Numbered from the stretch's first letter, positions 28,082-39,898 are shown. The stretch is 64,000 nucleotides of DNA from Methylotenera sp. (GCF_029946165.1 NZ_JAQSDZ010000005.1:310001-374000), one strand, 5' to 3'. Numbers and translations: made by a program. The notes: generated from the sequence alone by a model not told the origin.

Positions 28082-28750
28082 ATGCAAAACAAACGTGAGC
28101 AATTATTAAATATTAGCCAGCAGTTGGTGAGAATGGGACTAAATCGTGGCACGGCGGGCAATGCCAGCGTGCGTGCGGATAATGCTGAGGGACAGACAGG
28201 TTTTCTAATCACGCCTTCAGGTCTGGCAGCAAATAAAATGACACCATCCGACATGGTGTGGATAGATTTTGCAGGCAATGCAACTGGTACGCGCCCGCCA
28301 TCCAGCGAATGGCGATTTCATTTGGATATTTTGCAAAATAAACCACAAGTCAATGCAGTGATTCATACGCACAGTATCTATGCCAGCACTTTCAGCACCT
28401 TTCGCATGGATATGCCCCCATTTCACTATATGATTGCCCTAGCTGGCGGCGATAGTATCCGCTGTGCGCCCTATGCTTTGTTTGGCAGTCAGCAGCTTTC
28501 AGATAACGCCATAGAAGCACTAAAAGACCGCAAAGCTTGCTTGTTAGCCAATCACGGCATGATTGCAGTGGGTGAAACTTTAGAAAAAGCGCTCGACATT
28601 ACCCAAGAAGTGGAAACGTTGTGCGAGCAGTATTTACTTGCCCTGCAAGCAGGTGAGCCACATATTTTAAGTCAGCAAGAAATGTTGGATGTGCTAGAAA
28701 AATTCAAAAGCTATGGCGCGTGGACTGAGACTCGCGCAGATAATAAATAG
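28082..28750 (+). CDS. FucA-like class II aldolase, probable methylthioribulose-1-phosphate aldolase
   Basis: 222-residue zinc aldolase. Acid and zinc residues as in L-fuculose-phosphate aldolase: Glu76 in SSEWRFH, His95 and His97 in VIHTHS, and His158 in LLANHGMIA. GLNRGTAGNASVR, HYMIALAGGDSIRCAPYALFG and VLEKFKSYG match FucA closely and differ from MtnB dehydratases. Pairing with mtnA is the arrangement known for the DHAP shunt. In that pathway the aldolase splits 5-methylthioribulose-1-phosphate (or the 5-deoxy analogue) into DHAP and an aldehyde. No fucose genes are near. The substrate is inferred from context. Confidence 0.75.
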   Translation: MQNKREQLLNISQQLVRMGLNRGTAGNASVRADNAEGQTGFLITPSGLAANKMTPSDMVWIDFAGNATGTRPPSSEWRFHLDILQNKPQVNAVIHTHSIYASTFSTFRMDMPPFHYMIALAGGDSIRCAPYALFGSQQLSDNAIEALKDRKACLLANHGMIAVGETLEKALDITQEVETLCEQYLLALQAGEPHILSQQEMLDVLEKFKSYGAWTETRADNK

Positions 28751-30772
<2,022 letters not shown>

Positions 30773-30878
30773 AGCTTTATTAAAACCTATTAATTAGCAC
30801 GTATAAATCATTGCGGATTCTCTATTTAGAGTCACCAAGTATTAATTCGCTAAGTTAAAAAACTAATTTGTATATTGA

Positions 30879-32174
<1,296 letters not shown>

Positions 32175-32181
32175 TTCCAAA

Positions 32182-32267
32182 TGCATTCAAGCCGTTACGT
32201 CGTTGAGCCATCTAGGAGTACTTTTTGTACTATCTTTGAAGGTTCGCCTAGTCTCAGCTTGAATGCA
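32182..32267. repeat. Nested inverted-repeat element between eno and ftsB
   Basis: Terminal arms TGCATTCAAGC (32182-32192) and GCTTGAATGCA (32257-32267) are perfect 11-base complements. Inside, CTAGG (32212-32216) pairs with CCTAG (32247-32251), and AGTAC (32217-32221) pairs with GTACT (32227-32231) around a T5 loop. The ATG proposed for ftsB (32263) lies within the right arm. It resembles a small non-autonomous inserted repeat (MITE-like) more than a plain terminator; no coding potential. Confidence 0.6.
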
Positions 32268-32679
32268 ATTAGAGTTGAGTTTATCTGATTTGAAAGCCTT
32301 AACGCTCATATTCGTTATCCTCATTGCCTTGCTGCAGTATCCGTTGTGGCTAGGTAAGGGGAGTTGGTTGCGAGTATGGGATTTAAGTCGTCAGCTTGCC
32401 ACTCAGCAAGAGAAAAATAGCGCTTTAAAAGCACGTAATGAAACATTAGATGCTGAAGTGCGTGATTTAAAAAGTGGTAGTGCGGCTATTGAAGAACGCG
32501 CTAGAAGCGAGTTAGGCATGATTAAGCAAGATGAGGTTTTCTATCAAGTGCTTGATAACTCAGCGCATGCTCAGTCAGTTCAACCTATTCAAAACTCTAA
32601 TCCTAGTGAAGCTTCAAACCAAACACCTAGTAAAGATACGGTAATGCAACGCACTACTAATGCTAAGGCTTTGCCATAA
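32263..32679 (+). CDS. ftsB: Cell division protein FtsB
   Basis: Small bitopic septum protein of the FtsQLB complex. One transmembrane helix ([19 protein letters not shown]) is followed by [29 protein letters not shown], a coiled coil, and the [20 protein letters not shown] motif. Position after eno is conserved. Homologues usually begin M-(R/K)-x-L-T just before the helix, so TTG 32290 is a plausible alternative start. The ATG at 32263 lies in an inverted repeat and has no clear ribosome site. The C-terminal ~35 residues are a low-complexity Ser/Asn/Gln/Thr tail. Confidence 0.9.
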   Translation: MQLELSLSDLKALTLIFVILIALLQYPLWLGKGSWLRVWDLSRQLATQQEKNSALKARNETLDAEVRDLKSGSAAIEERARSELGMIKQDEVFYQVLDNSAHAQSVQPIQNSNPSEASNQTPSKDTVMQRTTNAKALP

Positions 32680-32769
32680 TTTTCTTAGTAAAATTTTACG
32701 TGATAAGCGCTAATTAGCAAGCATCACTAACTGTTCTCATACGGCCACTTAATAAACACCTCAAACGTT

Positions 32770-33807
32770 TTAATCAACAGTTTCTAATGAGTAGGGTAGT
32801 TGCTTGATGCTCAAGGCTATACTATTCCAATAAATATCAGACTGAGCCAAGTTCTCTAATCTGCATTCTGCTAACACCACAAACCCTGTATCGACCGCTG
32901 GCGCACTGCGTACAATCTTACCAATGGCTTGTTGATTCGCATCCATGACATCATCACCAACTGCTGGACAAACGTCACTGGCAATATGCGCTAGTTGTGT
33001 ACGGCGTTTTACTTTACCTAAGTAATGCGTACGCGCCACGATTTCTTGCCCTGTGTAGCAGCCTTTTTTATAGTTAATGGCGTTAAGCGCATCTAAATTT
33101 AGCATCTGCGGCACGAACTCCTCTTGGGTGCTCAGGTAAACATCTGGGATGCCTGCTTGAATTTCTAGCCACTCCCAACAGGATTTACCAACTGGTTTAC
33201 AGTCTTTTTTCAGAGCTTGCCATAAGCTCTTTGCCTGTTCAGTATTGCAAATTACCTGATAGCGTGGCAGCCCTGCATTAGGTAGGCAAATGATAGTGCC
33301 ATTTTCAGTACTTATGCTTTCATAAGCAAGTTTAGGCACTGTTGCAAAAAACGGAGCAAGTAAATCGAGGATGTTATTGCCACTTAAACCGATTCTGACG
33401 TTAGCATCAGATACATCATTAATCGTTACTTTTGAGCGCATCACGAACATTTTCAAGCGCTTGGCGATGGGTTCGAGCAGCTTTTGGTTGAATTCTAAAT
33501 GTAGTTTTTGATTGTGTGAGAAAGCAAAAAATAGTGCAAGTAAACGCCCTTTAGGGCTGCAGTAGCCTGTGTAATGCGCATGGGTGTCATCGAGCAACTT
33601 AACGTCATTAGTGACTTGACCTTGCAAAAACGTAACAGCATCATCGCCACTGATTTCTAGCAAGCCTAAATGCGACAAATCGCAAATAATGTTCTGACTT
33701 TGCGTACATACTAGCTCGTTTTCTATATTGCCGAATGAGGTGACGGTTTCGTTATTAAATACTGCGCCTTGAATGAATTGATATTCTTGCCAGTCATTGT
33801 TTGCCAT
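32770..33807 (-). CDS. ygfZ: YgfZ/GcvT-family folate-binding Fe-S protein
   Basis: Folate-dependent accessory factor for repair or assembly of certain Fe-S enzymes (also called IbaG-independent YgfZ/CAF17 family). 345 residues with the diagnostic motif YKKGCYTGQEIVART (KGCYTGQE with the essential Cys) and an N-terminal GcvT-like domain (LLEISGDDAVTFLQGQVTND). It is divergent from ygfX with overlapping 5' regions, echoing the ygfZ neighbourhood in E. coli. Confidence 0.93.
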   Translation of the reverse strand: MANNDWQEYQFIQGAVFNNETVTSFGNIENELVCTQSQNIICDLSHLGLLEISGDDAVTFLQGQVTNDVKLLDDTHAHYTGYCSPKGRLLALFFAFSHNQKLHLEFNQKLLEPIAKRLKMFVMRSKVTINDVSDANVRIGLSGNNILDLLAPFFATVPKLAYESISTENGTIICLPNAGLPRYQVICNTEQAKSLWQALKKDCKPVGKSCWEWLEIQAGIPDVYLSTQEEFVPQMLNLDALNAINYKKGCYTGQEIVARTHYLGKVKRRTQLAHIASDVCPAVGDDVMDANQQAIGKIVRSAPAVDTGFVVLAECRLENLAQSDIYWNSIALSIKQLPYSLETVD

Positions 33808-33839
33808 GTGGTACTCTTTTGTTTAATGAATTTTGTAAA

Positions 33840-34328
33840 TTGAACCAAGTATATTCTATCTTGAAGCCTATCACCCTTATTTTCAAGCCCTCGACTAAGT
33901 TAATAGCATTGCTCATATCAGCTGGAGTGTTTTTTAGCGCTATGCTTTTATTGACACCCATTCCGCTTAGTTTAAGTGTGTTGCTGCTACTAATAATAAT
34001 TTCGACTAGCTATTTCGTCATGCTGGATGGGACTTTAAGTCTGCCTAAATCATGGAAGTCGCTTAAGATAAATAAAGCAGGTGAGTGTCATATGATACAA
34101 AAGAATGACGAGGGTTTTGGTGTGCAGATCATGCCTGATAGCTTTGTCAGTGCTTATTTAACTATCTTACATGTGGTGCCAGAGGAATTTAAATGGTTTA
34201 AATTTTGGCAAAATCGTTACATCCTGCTACTGCAAGATAATACTGATGCGGAATCATTTCGCCAGCTTAGAGTGTATTTACGTTGGCATAAAAACGCTGT
34301 TAATCATCGTTCAAATTCAATAGATTAA
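33840..34328 (+). CDS. YgfX/CptA-like membrane protein
   Basis: About 160 residues with two adjacent transmembrane helices (KLIALLISAGVFFSAMLLL and LSVLLLLIIISTSYFVML) and a cytoplasmic domain ending in RQLRVYLRWHK. That layout and the divergent position next to ygfZ match YgfX. In E. coli YgfX is encoded with SdhE and has been linked to MreB/FtsZ and succinate dehydrogenase. No sdhE is present. The start is unresolved: TTG codons at 33801, 33840 and 33861 are in frame and none has a good ribosome site. Its stop codon lies inside a hairpin shared with the mxaL end. Confidence 0.65.
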   Translation: MNQVYSILKPITLIFKPSTKLIALLISAGVFFSAMLLLTPIPLSLSVLLLLIIISTSYFVMLDGTLSLPKSWKSLKINKAGECHMIQKNDEGFGVQIMPDSFVSAYLTILHVVPEEFKWFKFWQNRYILLLQDNTDAESFRQLRVYLRWHKNAVNHRSNSID

Positions 34329-34335
34329 CAGCGTT
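34289..34335 (-). terminator. Probable terminator of the mxa operon, overlapping the ygfX 3' end
   Basis: A perfect 13-base inverted repeat, AACGCTGTTAATC (34293-34305) and GATTAACAGCGTT (34323-34335), has a 17-base loop. Read on the minus strand it is followed by a run of T, so it suits termination after mxaL. It includes the ygfX stop codon. Confidence 0.6.
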
Positions 34336-34345
34336 CATAAATTGA

Positions 34346-35380
34346 TTAATTGATGTGATTGTCGTGCGCAATCGCTAGTTCGTTTTTAGTATGTTGTTTT
34401 CTTATTGCATTTTTTCTATACAAGCTAAGCGCTTCGCCAATTTGCTTAATTGGATGTTTGCTAAAGTACGCGGCTAGAAGCAGTAAACCAGCCAAAGAGG
34501 CTAACACCCAGCTTAAATCAAATGGGGCAACGTCCCGACGCGCAGGTTTTTGTTTTTTCATCGCATCTAAAATGTTATGTACGTTGTCACCATCAACATA
34601 AGTTGAGCCAATTTCTTTAGCGATACTTTTCATATACTCTGCGTTAAGTTTTGAAATAAAGCGATCTTGTTCGCCACTTGCCACGTTGTCATCTCTAACA
34701 CCAAGATTTGATTCGGAAATTTGCGCAATACCAGGTTGTAGTGCAAAGCTTTCATTTGACCAATATCCAATCAATTGATTTTTTTCACTGAGTTTTGGAA
34801 TTGATGCGCCTTTTTCCGAACCTACGCCGACTAATAACCAGCCGTCTGCACCCTGAAAGTTTGTGAGGTCTTTGGTATTGAACGCGTGTAATTTAGGCGC
34901 TTCTTCGCCATCAGTAAAGAATACTACTTGGGCAGTTTCGGGGAAGCTACGAATAGCTCTTGTAATGCTGAACATACCTTCACGAAGGCGGCTATTACCT
35001 GACCAAGCGGTTCTCCAGTCAAGATGGTCAATAGTGTCTTGAATTGCTGCGAAGTTATTGCACACCTCAATTGGGTTATACAAAGCCGCAACGCTACCGC
35101 CTGCAAATAAGCCCACACTGACTTTTGTACCACAAGGTAGTGAAGAAACAACTTCATGTAACATTTTTTGGGTATGTGCCATACGTGATGCTGGTTTACC
35201 ATTAATAGTCGTGTCAACAGTGTTCATGCTTTGTGTAATATCCGCGACTAGTAAATAGGTATAGATATTATGTCTTACTGGGACGGTAATATGAAACATG
35301 GACAACACAAGCATCAGCAAAGCGCCACCCAGTAATGCAGAGTCACGATGCGTTTTAAAATAGACGATAAGCTTTTTCAT
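34346..35380 (-). CDS. mxaL: MxaL-like von Willebrand A protein
   Basis: 344 residues: an N-terminal transmembrane helix (about 15-35), a periplasmic vWA domain, and a C-terminal transmembrane helix (DLSWVLASLAGLLLLAAYF). The metal site is degenerate: D47-x-T49-x-S51 instead of D-x-S-x-S, with a later FTDGEEAP that fits the conserved Asp of MIDAS. MxaL is one of the accessory proteins needed for assembly and calcium loading of MxaFI methanol dehydrogenase. Last gene of the mxaRSACKL run, 11 bases after mxaK. Confidence 0.85.
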   Translation of the reverse strand: MKKLIVYFKTHRDSALLGGALLMLVLSMFHITVPVRHNIYTYLLVADITQSMNTVDTTINGKPASRMAHTQKMLHEVVSSLPCGTKVSVGLFAGGSVAALYNPIEVCNNFAAIQDTIDHLDWRTAWSGNSRLREGMFSITRAIRSFPETAQVVFFTDGEEAPKLHAFNTKDLTNFQGADGWLLVGVGSEKGASIPKLSEKNQLIGYWSNESFALQPGIAQISESNLGVRDDNVASGEQDRFISKLNAEYMKSIAKEIGSTYVDGDNVHNILDAMKKQKPARRDVAPFDLSWVLASLAGLLLLAAYFSKHPIKQIGEALSLYRKNAIRKQHTKNELAIAHDNHIN

Positions 35381-35391
35381 TCACTATTTCT

Positions 35392-35946
35392 CTATGGAAG
35401 GCCAACAGGAATATTACCCATAATCAGTCCTGGTGAGTCGGATTCACCAACGCCAGGCGTGGGAGTTTCTGGTAGCAAAGTAATCACACGGTCTAAGTTT
35501 CGGCGTGTGCCCCAGTTGCTATTATCTAACTTGAGTGCCTGTTTGTATGAGCTATGAGCTTGCGTTAATAGATATTCAACTTCATCTCTCACTTTTGGGT
35601 CATTACCACCGCTGACTTGTAAGCTTTTTAAGAAAAACATATTGCCTATGTTGTGATGTACCGCAGCCCGTTGGCTAGGTGACCCTTTTTCGGTGAGCTG
35701 AGAAAACAGTAAAGTAGCTTCTTTATGCCTATCGTTATTAGCCAACCAATACGCTGTTGCAAACTTCGCTTCATAACTTAGCCTGTCGGTCTGTGGATTT
35801 TTACCAGTGCTAACCGCATGATTAAAAGCATTAATCTGACGTATCCGATTAAGTTCTGCAACAATGCCCGCTGTTGAAGCGACAGCAATTAAAATAAGTG
35901 TAATTGTCAGTTGTTTGACGGTAATAGATTTTAAGCTAAGGCTCAT
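35392..35946 (-). CDS. mxaK: MxaK-like membrane-anchored TPR-type protein
   Basis: 184 residues. One N-terminal transmembrane helix (about 10-30) is followed by helical repeats (AKFATAYWLANNDRHKEATLLFSQLTEKG, HHNIGNMFFLKSLQV, YKQALKLDNSNWGTRRNLDRVITLL), a TPR-like scaffold. The C-terminal tail is Pro/Gly-rich. ATG 35946 overlaps the mxaC stop by four bases (ATGA), preferred over an ATG 15 bases upstream. MxaK is an accessory factor of methanol dehydrogenase biogenesis; its biochemical role is not established. Confidence 0.82.
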   Translation of the reverse strand: MSLSLKSITVKQLTITLILIAVASTAGIVAELNRIRQINAFNHAVSTGKNPQTDRLSYEAKFATAYWLANNDRHKEATLLFSQLTEKGSPSQRAAVHHNIGNMFFLKSLQVSGGNDPKVRDEVEYLLTQAHSSYKQALKLDNSNWGTRRNLDRVITLLPETPTPGVGESDSPGLIMGNIPVGLP

Positions 35947-36932
35947 ATAGTTACTTTCCATGTTCTATGCTCCAGATATTTAACGCTAAGTAATAGAGCA
36001 ATCATAAGTGCTGCAATGATGTAACAGAGTTTTGTATAGTCATGGCCTGGAATTTTTTCCATATACTTAATCGGTTTTCTTTCTTTTTGATTAATATCGG
36101 CTATTGCTGCTGCCAATGATTTAGGATCCTCAGCCTCGTAGGCACTAAAAGGTGTACGCAGTGTTTTAAAATACTCAAAAAGCTCAATCTCTGAGGGCAG
36201 AGGGCCTTCTTCTTTGGGTAGGTATTCGTTAAAAATACTAATGCCTCCCGGCTGTCTTAATACAATCCAATACAGCGTAATATTGTATCTTTGCAACCAT
36301 TCGCGTAGTTTTTGTTGTACATCACCACCCATGCGACCGCCACCGTCAGAAAGAAGAATAATGGCGCGTGAACCTGAATCAGGCACATTTTCAAATAAAC
36401 TCACGGCGCTGGTTAATCCACCACCAATATTTGTTTGGAACAAGGAGTTTCCCGCCGTTGCCTTGATTGCAGCTTGAATAGCTTCGCGGCTTTCTGTAAG
36501 TGGTAATACATACATGGCGGAGTTGCTGAAAGTAATCACACCAATCATGTCATTTTGACGAGAGTTTACAAATTCAGTCATTAATCTTGCAGCAGCTACG
36601 GATTTAGTTTCGCCGACGCGACCTTCAGCAGTACCTCCTGAAAACGGATCGTCCATGCTGGCGCTTCTGTCGATTACCATGCCAATCTGAGCGCCGACAC
36701 CAACACGCTCCACTTTTTGTTCTAAGCTATGTGGCGCTGATAAGCCAATAATGATGCTGATTAGGCTGATTGTAGCTAAGATTTTAAGTAATAAACCAAT
36801 CAAATTTGAGAGTGGGTCACTTGGCAGCATATCTACCCAAGAGTAACTGCGGCTATTAGAACGCTCAAGTAAAATCGGCAGCAGTGCAAGTGGCAATAGC
36901 CATAACACTAATGGATGCAGAAATCCCATCAT
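35943..36932 (-). CDS. mxaC: MxaC-like von Willebrand A (BatA-type) membrane protein
   Basis: 329 residues with the BatA/aerotolerance pattern. Two N-terminal helices start FLHPLVLWLLPLALLPILLERS; then comes a vWA domain with a complete MIDAS (D88-x-S90-x-S92 in MVIDRSASMDD and a later LLSDGGGRMGG), and a C-terminal helix (LCYIIAALMIALLLSV). It is predicted to display a metal-binding vWA module at the membrane to act with MxaR. It overlaps mxaA by four bases. Confidence 0.87.
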   Translation of the reverse strand: MMGFLHPLVLWLLPLALLPILLERSNSRSYSWVDMLPSDPLSNLIGLLLKILATISLISIIIGLSAPHSLEQKVERVGVGAQIGMVIDRSASMDDPFSGGTAEGRVGETKSVAAARLMTEFVNSRQNDMIGVITFSNSAMYVLPLTESREAIQAAIKATAGNSLFQTNIGGGLTSAVSLFENVPDSGSRAIILLSDGGGRMGGDVQQKLREWLQRYNITLYWIVLRQPGGISIFNEYLPKEEGPLPSEIELFEYFKTLRTPFSAYEAEDPKSLAAAIADINQKERKPIKYMEKIPGHDYTKLCYIIAALMIALLLSVKYLEHRTWKVTI

Positions 36933-37924
36933 GCGCTCGCTTCTGGTCTCAAGCCACTTTCACAATCGCGCATGTGGCGGCAAAACTTCATTAACCAAAC
37001 TTTCGAATATTCGTTTAAGTTTTGTGCAGACTCTGCTTCAAAAAACACTTTCCGTGACAGCGCAAAGAACTTTTCAATATCTTTCTTCACTGGTGAAAAA
37101 GCTGGCTTATCTTGAATAAAACTGTCGATATTGTTACCAAACAAACTTGTGCCAGCTGTCTTGTTAAGTGACTCATGAATGCGCGCTGTAGCCTGCTGTA
37201 AACCTGCCGCAGTTTCAGGCATCTTACGAATATCACGATACGCTTTTGCGAAAGGTGCACCCATTCTAGGTAACCAAGCATGCATACCGAGTATATATAG
37301 CAGCCCTAGCAAGGATAAACTTAATATGCCAAAGAGCACTTTTAGCGTTAGTCTTTGTTTGCTTGAGTCGATGAGAAAAGGTGGCGTGAATGGACTCAGC
37401 TCTTCCTTGAGCTTCACCGAGCCAAATACAGATAGTGGCGAAACGCGAAAACTGAAAGAAGGCACACGATATTGCAATACTTCTTTATTCTCAGTGTTTC
37501 TCATTTTAAGGATTTCAGCTCTTAGCGCGGCTGGTTTGGCTAACTTGCCAGTGGTAAACACTTGGTAAGTTAGATGAATGACATGGGTTACGCTATCACT
37601 ATGTTGCATTTCTTCTGCACTGACTTTAGAAAGCTCGATGCCTGAGATTTGGCCTTTCCAGCGATGTTCATAGCCAACAATAGGGATAGATTCTTTCACT
37701 AGTTCATAAGGTTTTTTAACGGTAATAGTAATGGTTCTTTCCAATATATCACCTACAACATAACCTGCGTCTCGCGTTGGATTTTCTTGTTTAATGGTGA
37801 CATGTTTGGTATTAATATCTGGCAACACGACATCAGCTAGAACTGGCTGACTTATGAGAGATAATAATACGCTTGCCGCTAATAAAAATTTTGTATGGAT
37901 ACTTGTTTGCATAAATATACTCAT
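36929..37924 (-). CDS. mxaA: MxaA-like methanol dehydrogenase maturation protein
   Basis: 331 residues. Signal peptide (LLAASVLLSLISQPVLADV), a periplasmic beta-rich domain of about 160 residues (GYVVGDILERTITITVKKPYEL), one transmembrane helix near 195-215 (LFGILSLSLLGLLYILGMHAWL), and a cytoplasmic helical tail. MxaA in other methylotrophs is required for calcium insertion into methanol dehydrogenase. Assignment is by architecture and exact position in R-S-A-C-K-L order. ATG 37924 was used; a second Met four codons on is possible. Confidence 0.83.
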   Translation of the reverse strand: MSIFMQTSIHTKFLLAASVLLSLISQPVLADVVLPDINTKHVTIKQENPTRDAGYVVGDILERTITITVKKPYELVKESIPIVGYEHRWKGQISGIELSKVSAEEMQHSDSVTHVIHLTYQVFTTGKLAKPAALRAEILKMRNTENKEVLQYRVPSFSFRVSPLSVFGSVKLKEELSPFTPPFLIDSSKQRLTLKVLFGILSLSLLGLLYILGMHAWLPRMGAPFAKAYRDIRKMPETAAGLQQATARIHESLNKTAGTSLFGNNIDSFIQDKPAFSPVKKDIEKFFALSRKVFFEAESAQNLNEYSKVWLMKFCRHMRDCESGLRPEASA

Positions 37925-37927
37925 TAA

Positions 37928-38809
37928 TTAAGCTGCCACATATTGGTGGAAGTATTCTGACAGTTGGTCAGCATCGAAGCTGTTCTCCACGAAAAATGGC
38001 TGCATGTCGTAACGTAAAAACAAATTCTCTATGGCGATACGTCTATCGGAAAAACTTTTTAGAATGCGGTCACGATAGGATTTGCGTAAGAATAAGGTGC
38101 GTTTAGCGCCTGTTTCAGGATCGGTGACATTGGTGATGCCAAATTCTGGCAAGTCGCTATATTCAGAGGAGTCCCATAACACAATAGGCACAATATGATG
38201 GCGCTGCATTAACACCAGTGACTCCTCTAAATCGGCAATCGGCATATGAAAATCTGACACCATAAAAATAAGTGAGCGCTCTCTTGGCAGTAATCTTACG
38301 ATTTCTGTAACGCCACGGCTGCCAACTTCCTCTGCTTCATATGTCCTTAAACTTTCGGCCATTTCTAAGGTGGTATGTGGCCTAGCCGAGAGGGTGCATA
38401 ACCAGTCCTCACGCACTACGTCATCAAAACCGATAAAGCCAACCAAATCGCGATTACGGGTGGCAGATTGCGCAACCGATTGTGCAATATCTGCCGCAAT
38501 TTCAATTTTTTTCTTGGAGCTGCCATCTAGCTTAGTGCTGGCATACTGCATAGAGCCAGACATATCACACAGCACAAACACAGGCGTGACACTTTTTTGG
38601 TTGAAAATGCGTACATGAACCTGTTCAAGCGGATCACGTATGGTTTGGCGTATGTCTATGCGGCGCGGATCTGGGTAGGCGAGTAGGGTGGTATGCCCAC
38701 GAAACTCCATGCCCATGCCGCGCTGGTTGCTTTTGTGTCTGCCAGGTCTGCGTGAGCGTGAGCGCCACGCAATGTGATAACTGAATTCTTTTATATGGGC
38801 TTGTGACAT
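37928..38809 (-). CDS. mxaS: MxaS-like DUF58 protein
   Basis: 293-residue cytoplasmic DUF58 protein. It carries the family motif near the N terminus (RGHTTLLAYPDPRRIDIRQTIRDPLEQVHVR) and a vWA-like region with D82-x-S84-x-S86 in FVLCDMSGSM. DUF58 proteins are the standard partners of MoxR ATPases; MxaS is the partner of MxaR. Eight bases follow mxaR. Basic near the N terminus (RSRSRRPGRHK). Confidence 0.87.
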   Translation of the reverse strand: MSQAHIKEFSYHIAWRSRSRRPGRHKSNQRGMGMEFRGHTTLLAYPDPRRIDIRQTIRDPLEQVHVRIFNQKSVTPVFVLCDMSGSMQYASTKLDGSSKKKIEIAADIAQSVAQSATRNRDLVGFIGFDDVVREDWLCTLSARPHTTLEMAESLRTYEAEEVGSRGVTEIVRLLPRERSLIFMVSDFHMPIADLEESLVLMQRHHIVPIVLWDSSEYSDLPEFGITNVTDPETGAKRTLFLRKSYRDRILKSFSDRRIAIENLFLRYDMQPFFVENSFDADQLSEYFHQYVAA

Positions 38810-38817
38810 TTGAATTA

Positions 38818-39834
38818 CTAAGGCGCTGCAATCGCATGAATGATGCCGCTCAACATATCGCGTGCAATCTCCGTACGGCGCATTTCATATACTGGGCTGA
38901 ATACCAAACGGTGAGCAACAGTGGCATGAAATACATCATGAATATCTTCTGGTAAGACGGCAGTACGTTCATTCAGCCATGCATTTACACGCGCGGCGCG
39001 CAACACCATCGCCATCCCTCGTGGGCTTGCGCCAGATAACACCAAGCGGTTCATATCCACACCAGAAACTTTTACGCCAAATTCAGTTGGCGTTTTAGTC
39101 GCGCGCCACAAGTTAAGAACATAACTGCGTAGAGTTGGGCTTGCAGAAATGCTGTTTTGTAAAATACTGGCAAACTTATTTAACTGATCAAATTGCAAAA
39201 TATTTTCAGGTACGTTTGAAACTAGCGCATCTGCGTCATGGAAACGTGTGTCAAATACTAATGACTCCATAATGCTGTCGTCATTTGGCACAACAATTGG
39301 AATTTCCATCATAAAACGGTCACGCGCAGCTGATGGAATATCGAAAGTCTCTTCTTTTTCCACTTGGTTACGGTCAGCAAATACCAACATATGCGGGAAA
39401 TGATGCTCTTTATTAAACGCGGTTAAAGTACGTTCTGCCATTACACGCAATAACAAAGAGTGAACTTGAGGACGCGCGCGGTTAATCTCGTTAAAGAAAA
39501 ATACGGATAGATTTTCACCAGACATCAAAATAGGGCCAGGACTTACGTGAGGTTTACCATCTTCACCAAGATAAGTGTGATACACCAAATCATTAGGCAT
39601 CAAGTCGATGGTGCCCTCGATACGTTGATAGCCGCCACCGATACCGCGTGTAAACGCACGTAGTAGTGTGGTTTTACCAACGCCGACATCACCTTCAAGC
39701 AATACATGTCCGCGTGCGAATATTGACGTAGTAATCAAGCGAACTGGAATATGCTGACCCACAATCACTTTGTTGACTTCAGACTCCAAGGTAAGTGCAT
39801 GGTTGCGCCAGTCGGCTAGTTGTATATCGCTCAT
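38818..39834 (-). CDS. mxaR: MxaR, MoxR-family AAA ATPase
   Basis: 338-residue AAA+ ATPase of the MoxR group. Walker A GDVGVGKT at residues 48-55, Walker B-like VFFFNEINRARPQ, sensor-type ADRNQVEKEETFDIPSAARDRF, and the C-terminal lid (SGASPRGMAMVLRAARVNAWLNERTAVLPEDI). MoxR ATPases work with vWA proteins as chaperones for metal or cofactor insertion. First gene of the mxaRSACKL operon, with no mxaF, mxaJ, mxaG or mxaI upstream. Confidence 0.9.
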   Translation of the reverse strand: MSDIQLADWRNHALTLESEVNKVIVGQHIPVRLITTSIFARGHVLLEGDVGVGKTTLLRAFTRGIGGGYQRIEGTIDLMPNDLVYHTYLGEDGKPHVSPGPILMSGENLSVFFFNEINRARPQVHSLLLRVMAERTLTAFNKEHHFPHMLVFADRNQVEKEETFDIPSAARDRFMMEIPIVVPNDDSIMESLVFDTRFHDADALVSNVPENILQFDQLNKFASILQNSISASPTLRSYVLNLWRATKTPTEFGVKVSGVDMNRLVLSGASPRGMAMVLRAARVNAWLNERTAVLPEDIHDVFHATVAHRLVFSPVYEMRRTEIARDMLSGIIHAIAAP

Positions 39835-39898
39835 TTAATGTGCCCTAACTAAGTATTAGTGGTAATTGATTTGTAGGAATTTGTAACAGAATGTAGCT

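Noticed and set aside
28082-28750. mtnB (methylthioribulose-1-phosphate dehydratase)
   Set aside because: Sequence follows FucA throughout (GLNRGTAGNASVR, HYMIALAGGDSI, VLEKFKSYG), and no mtnC or mtnD partner is present.
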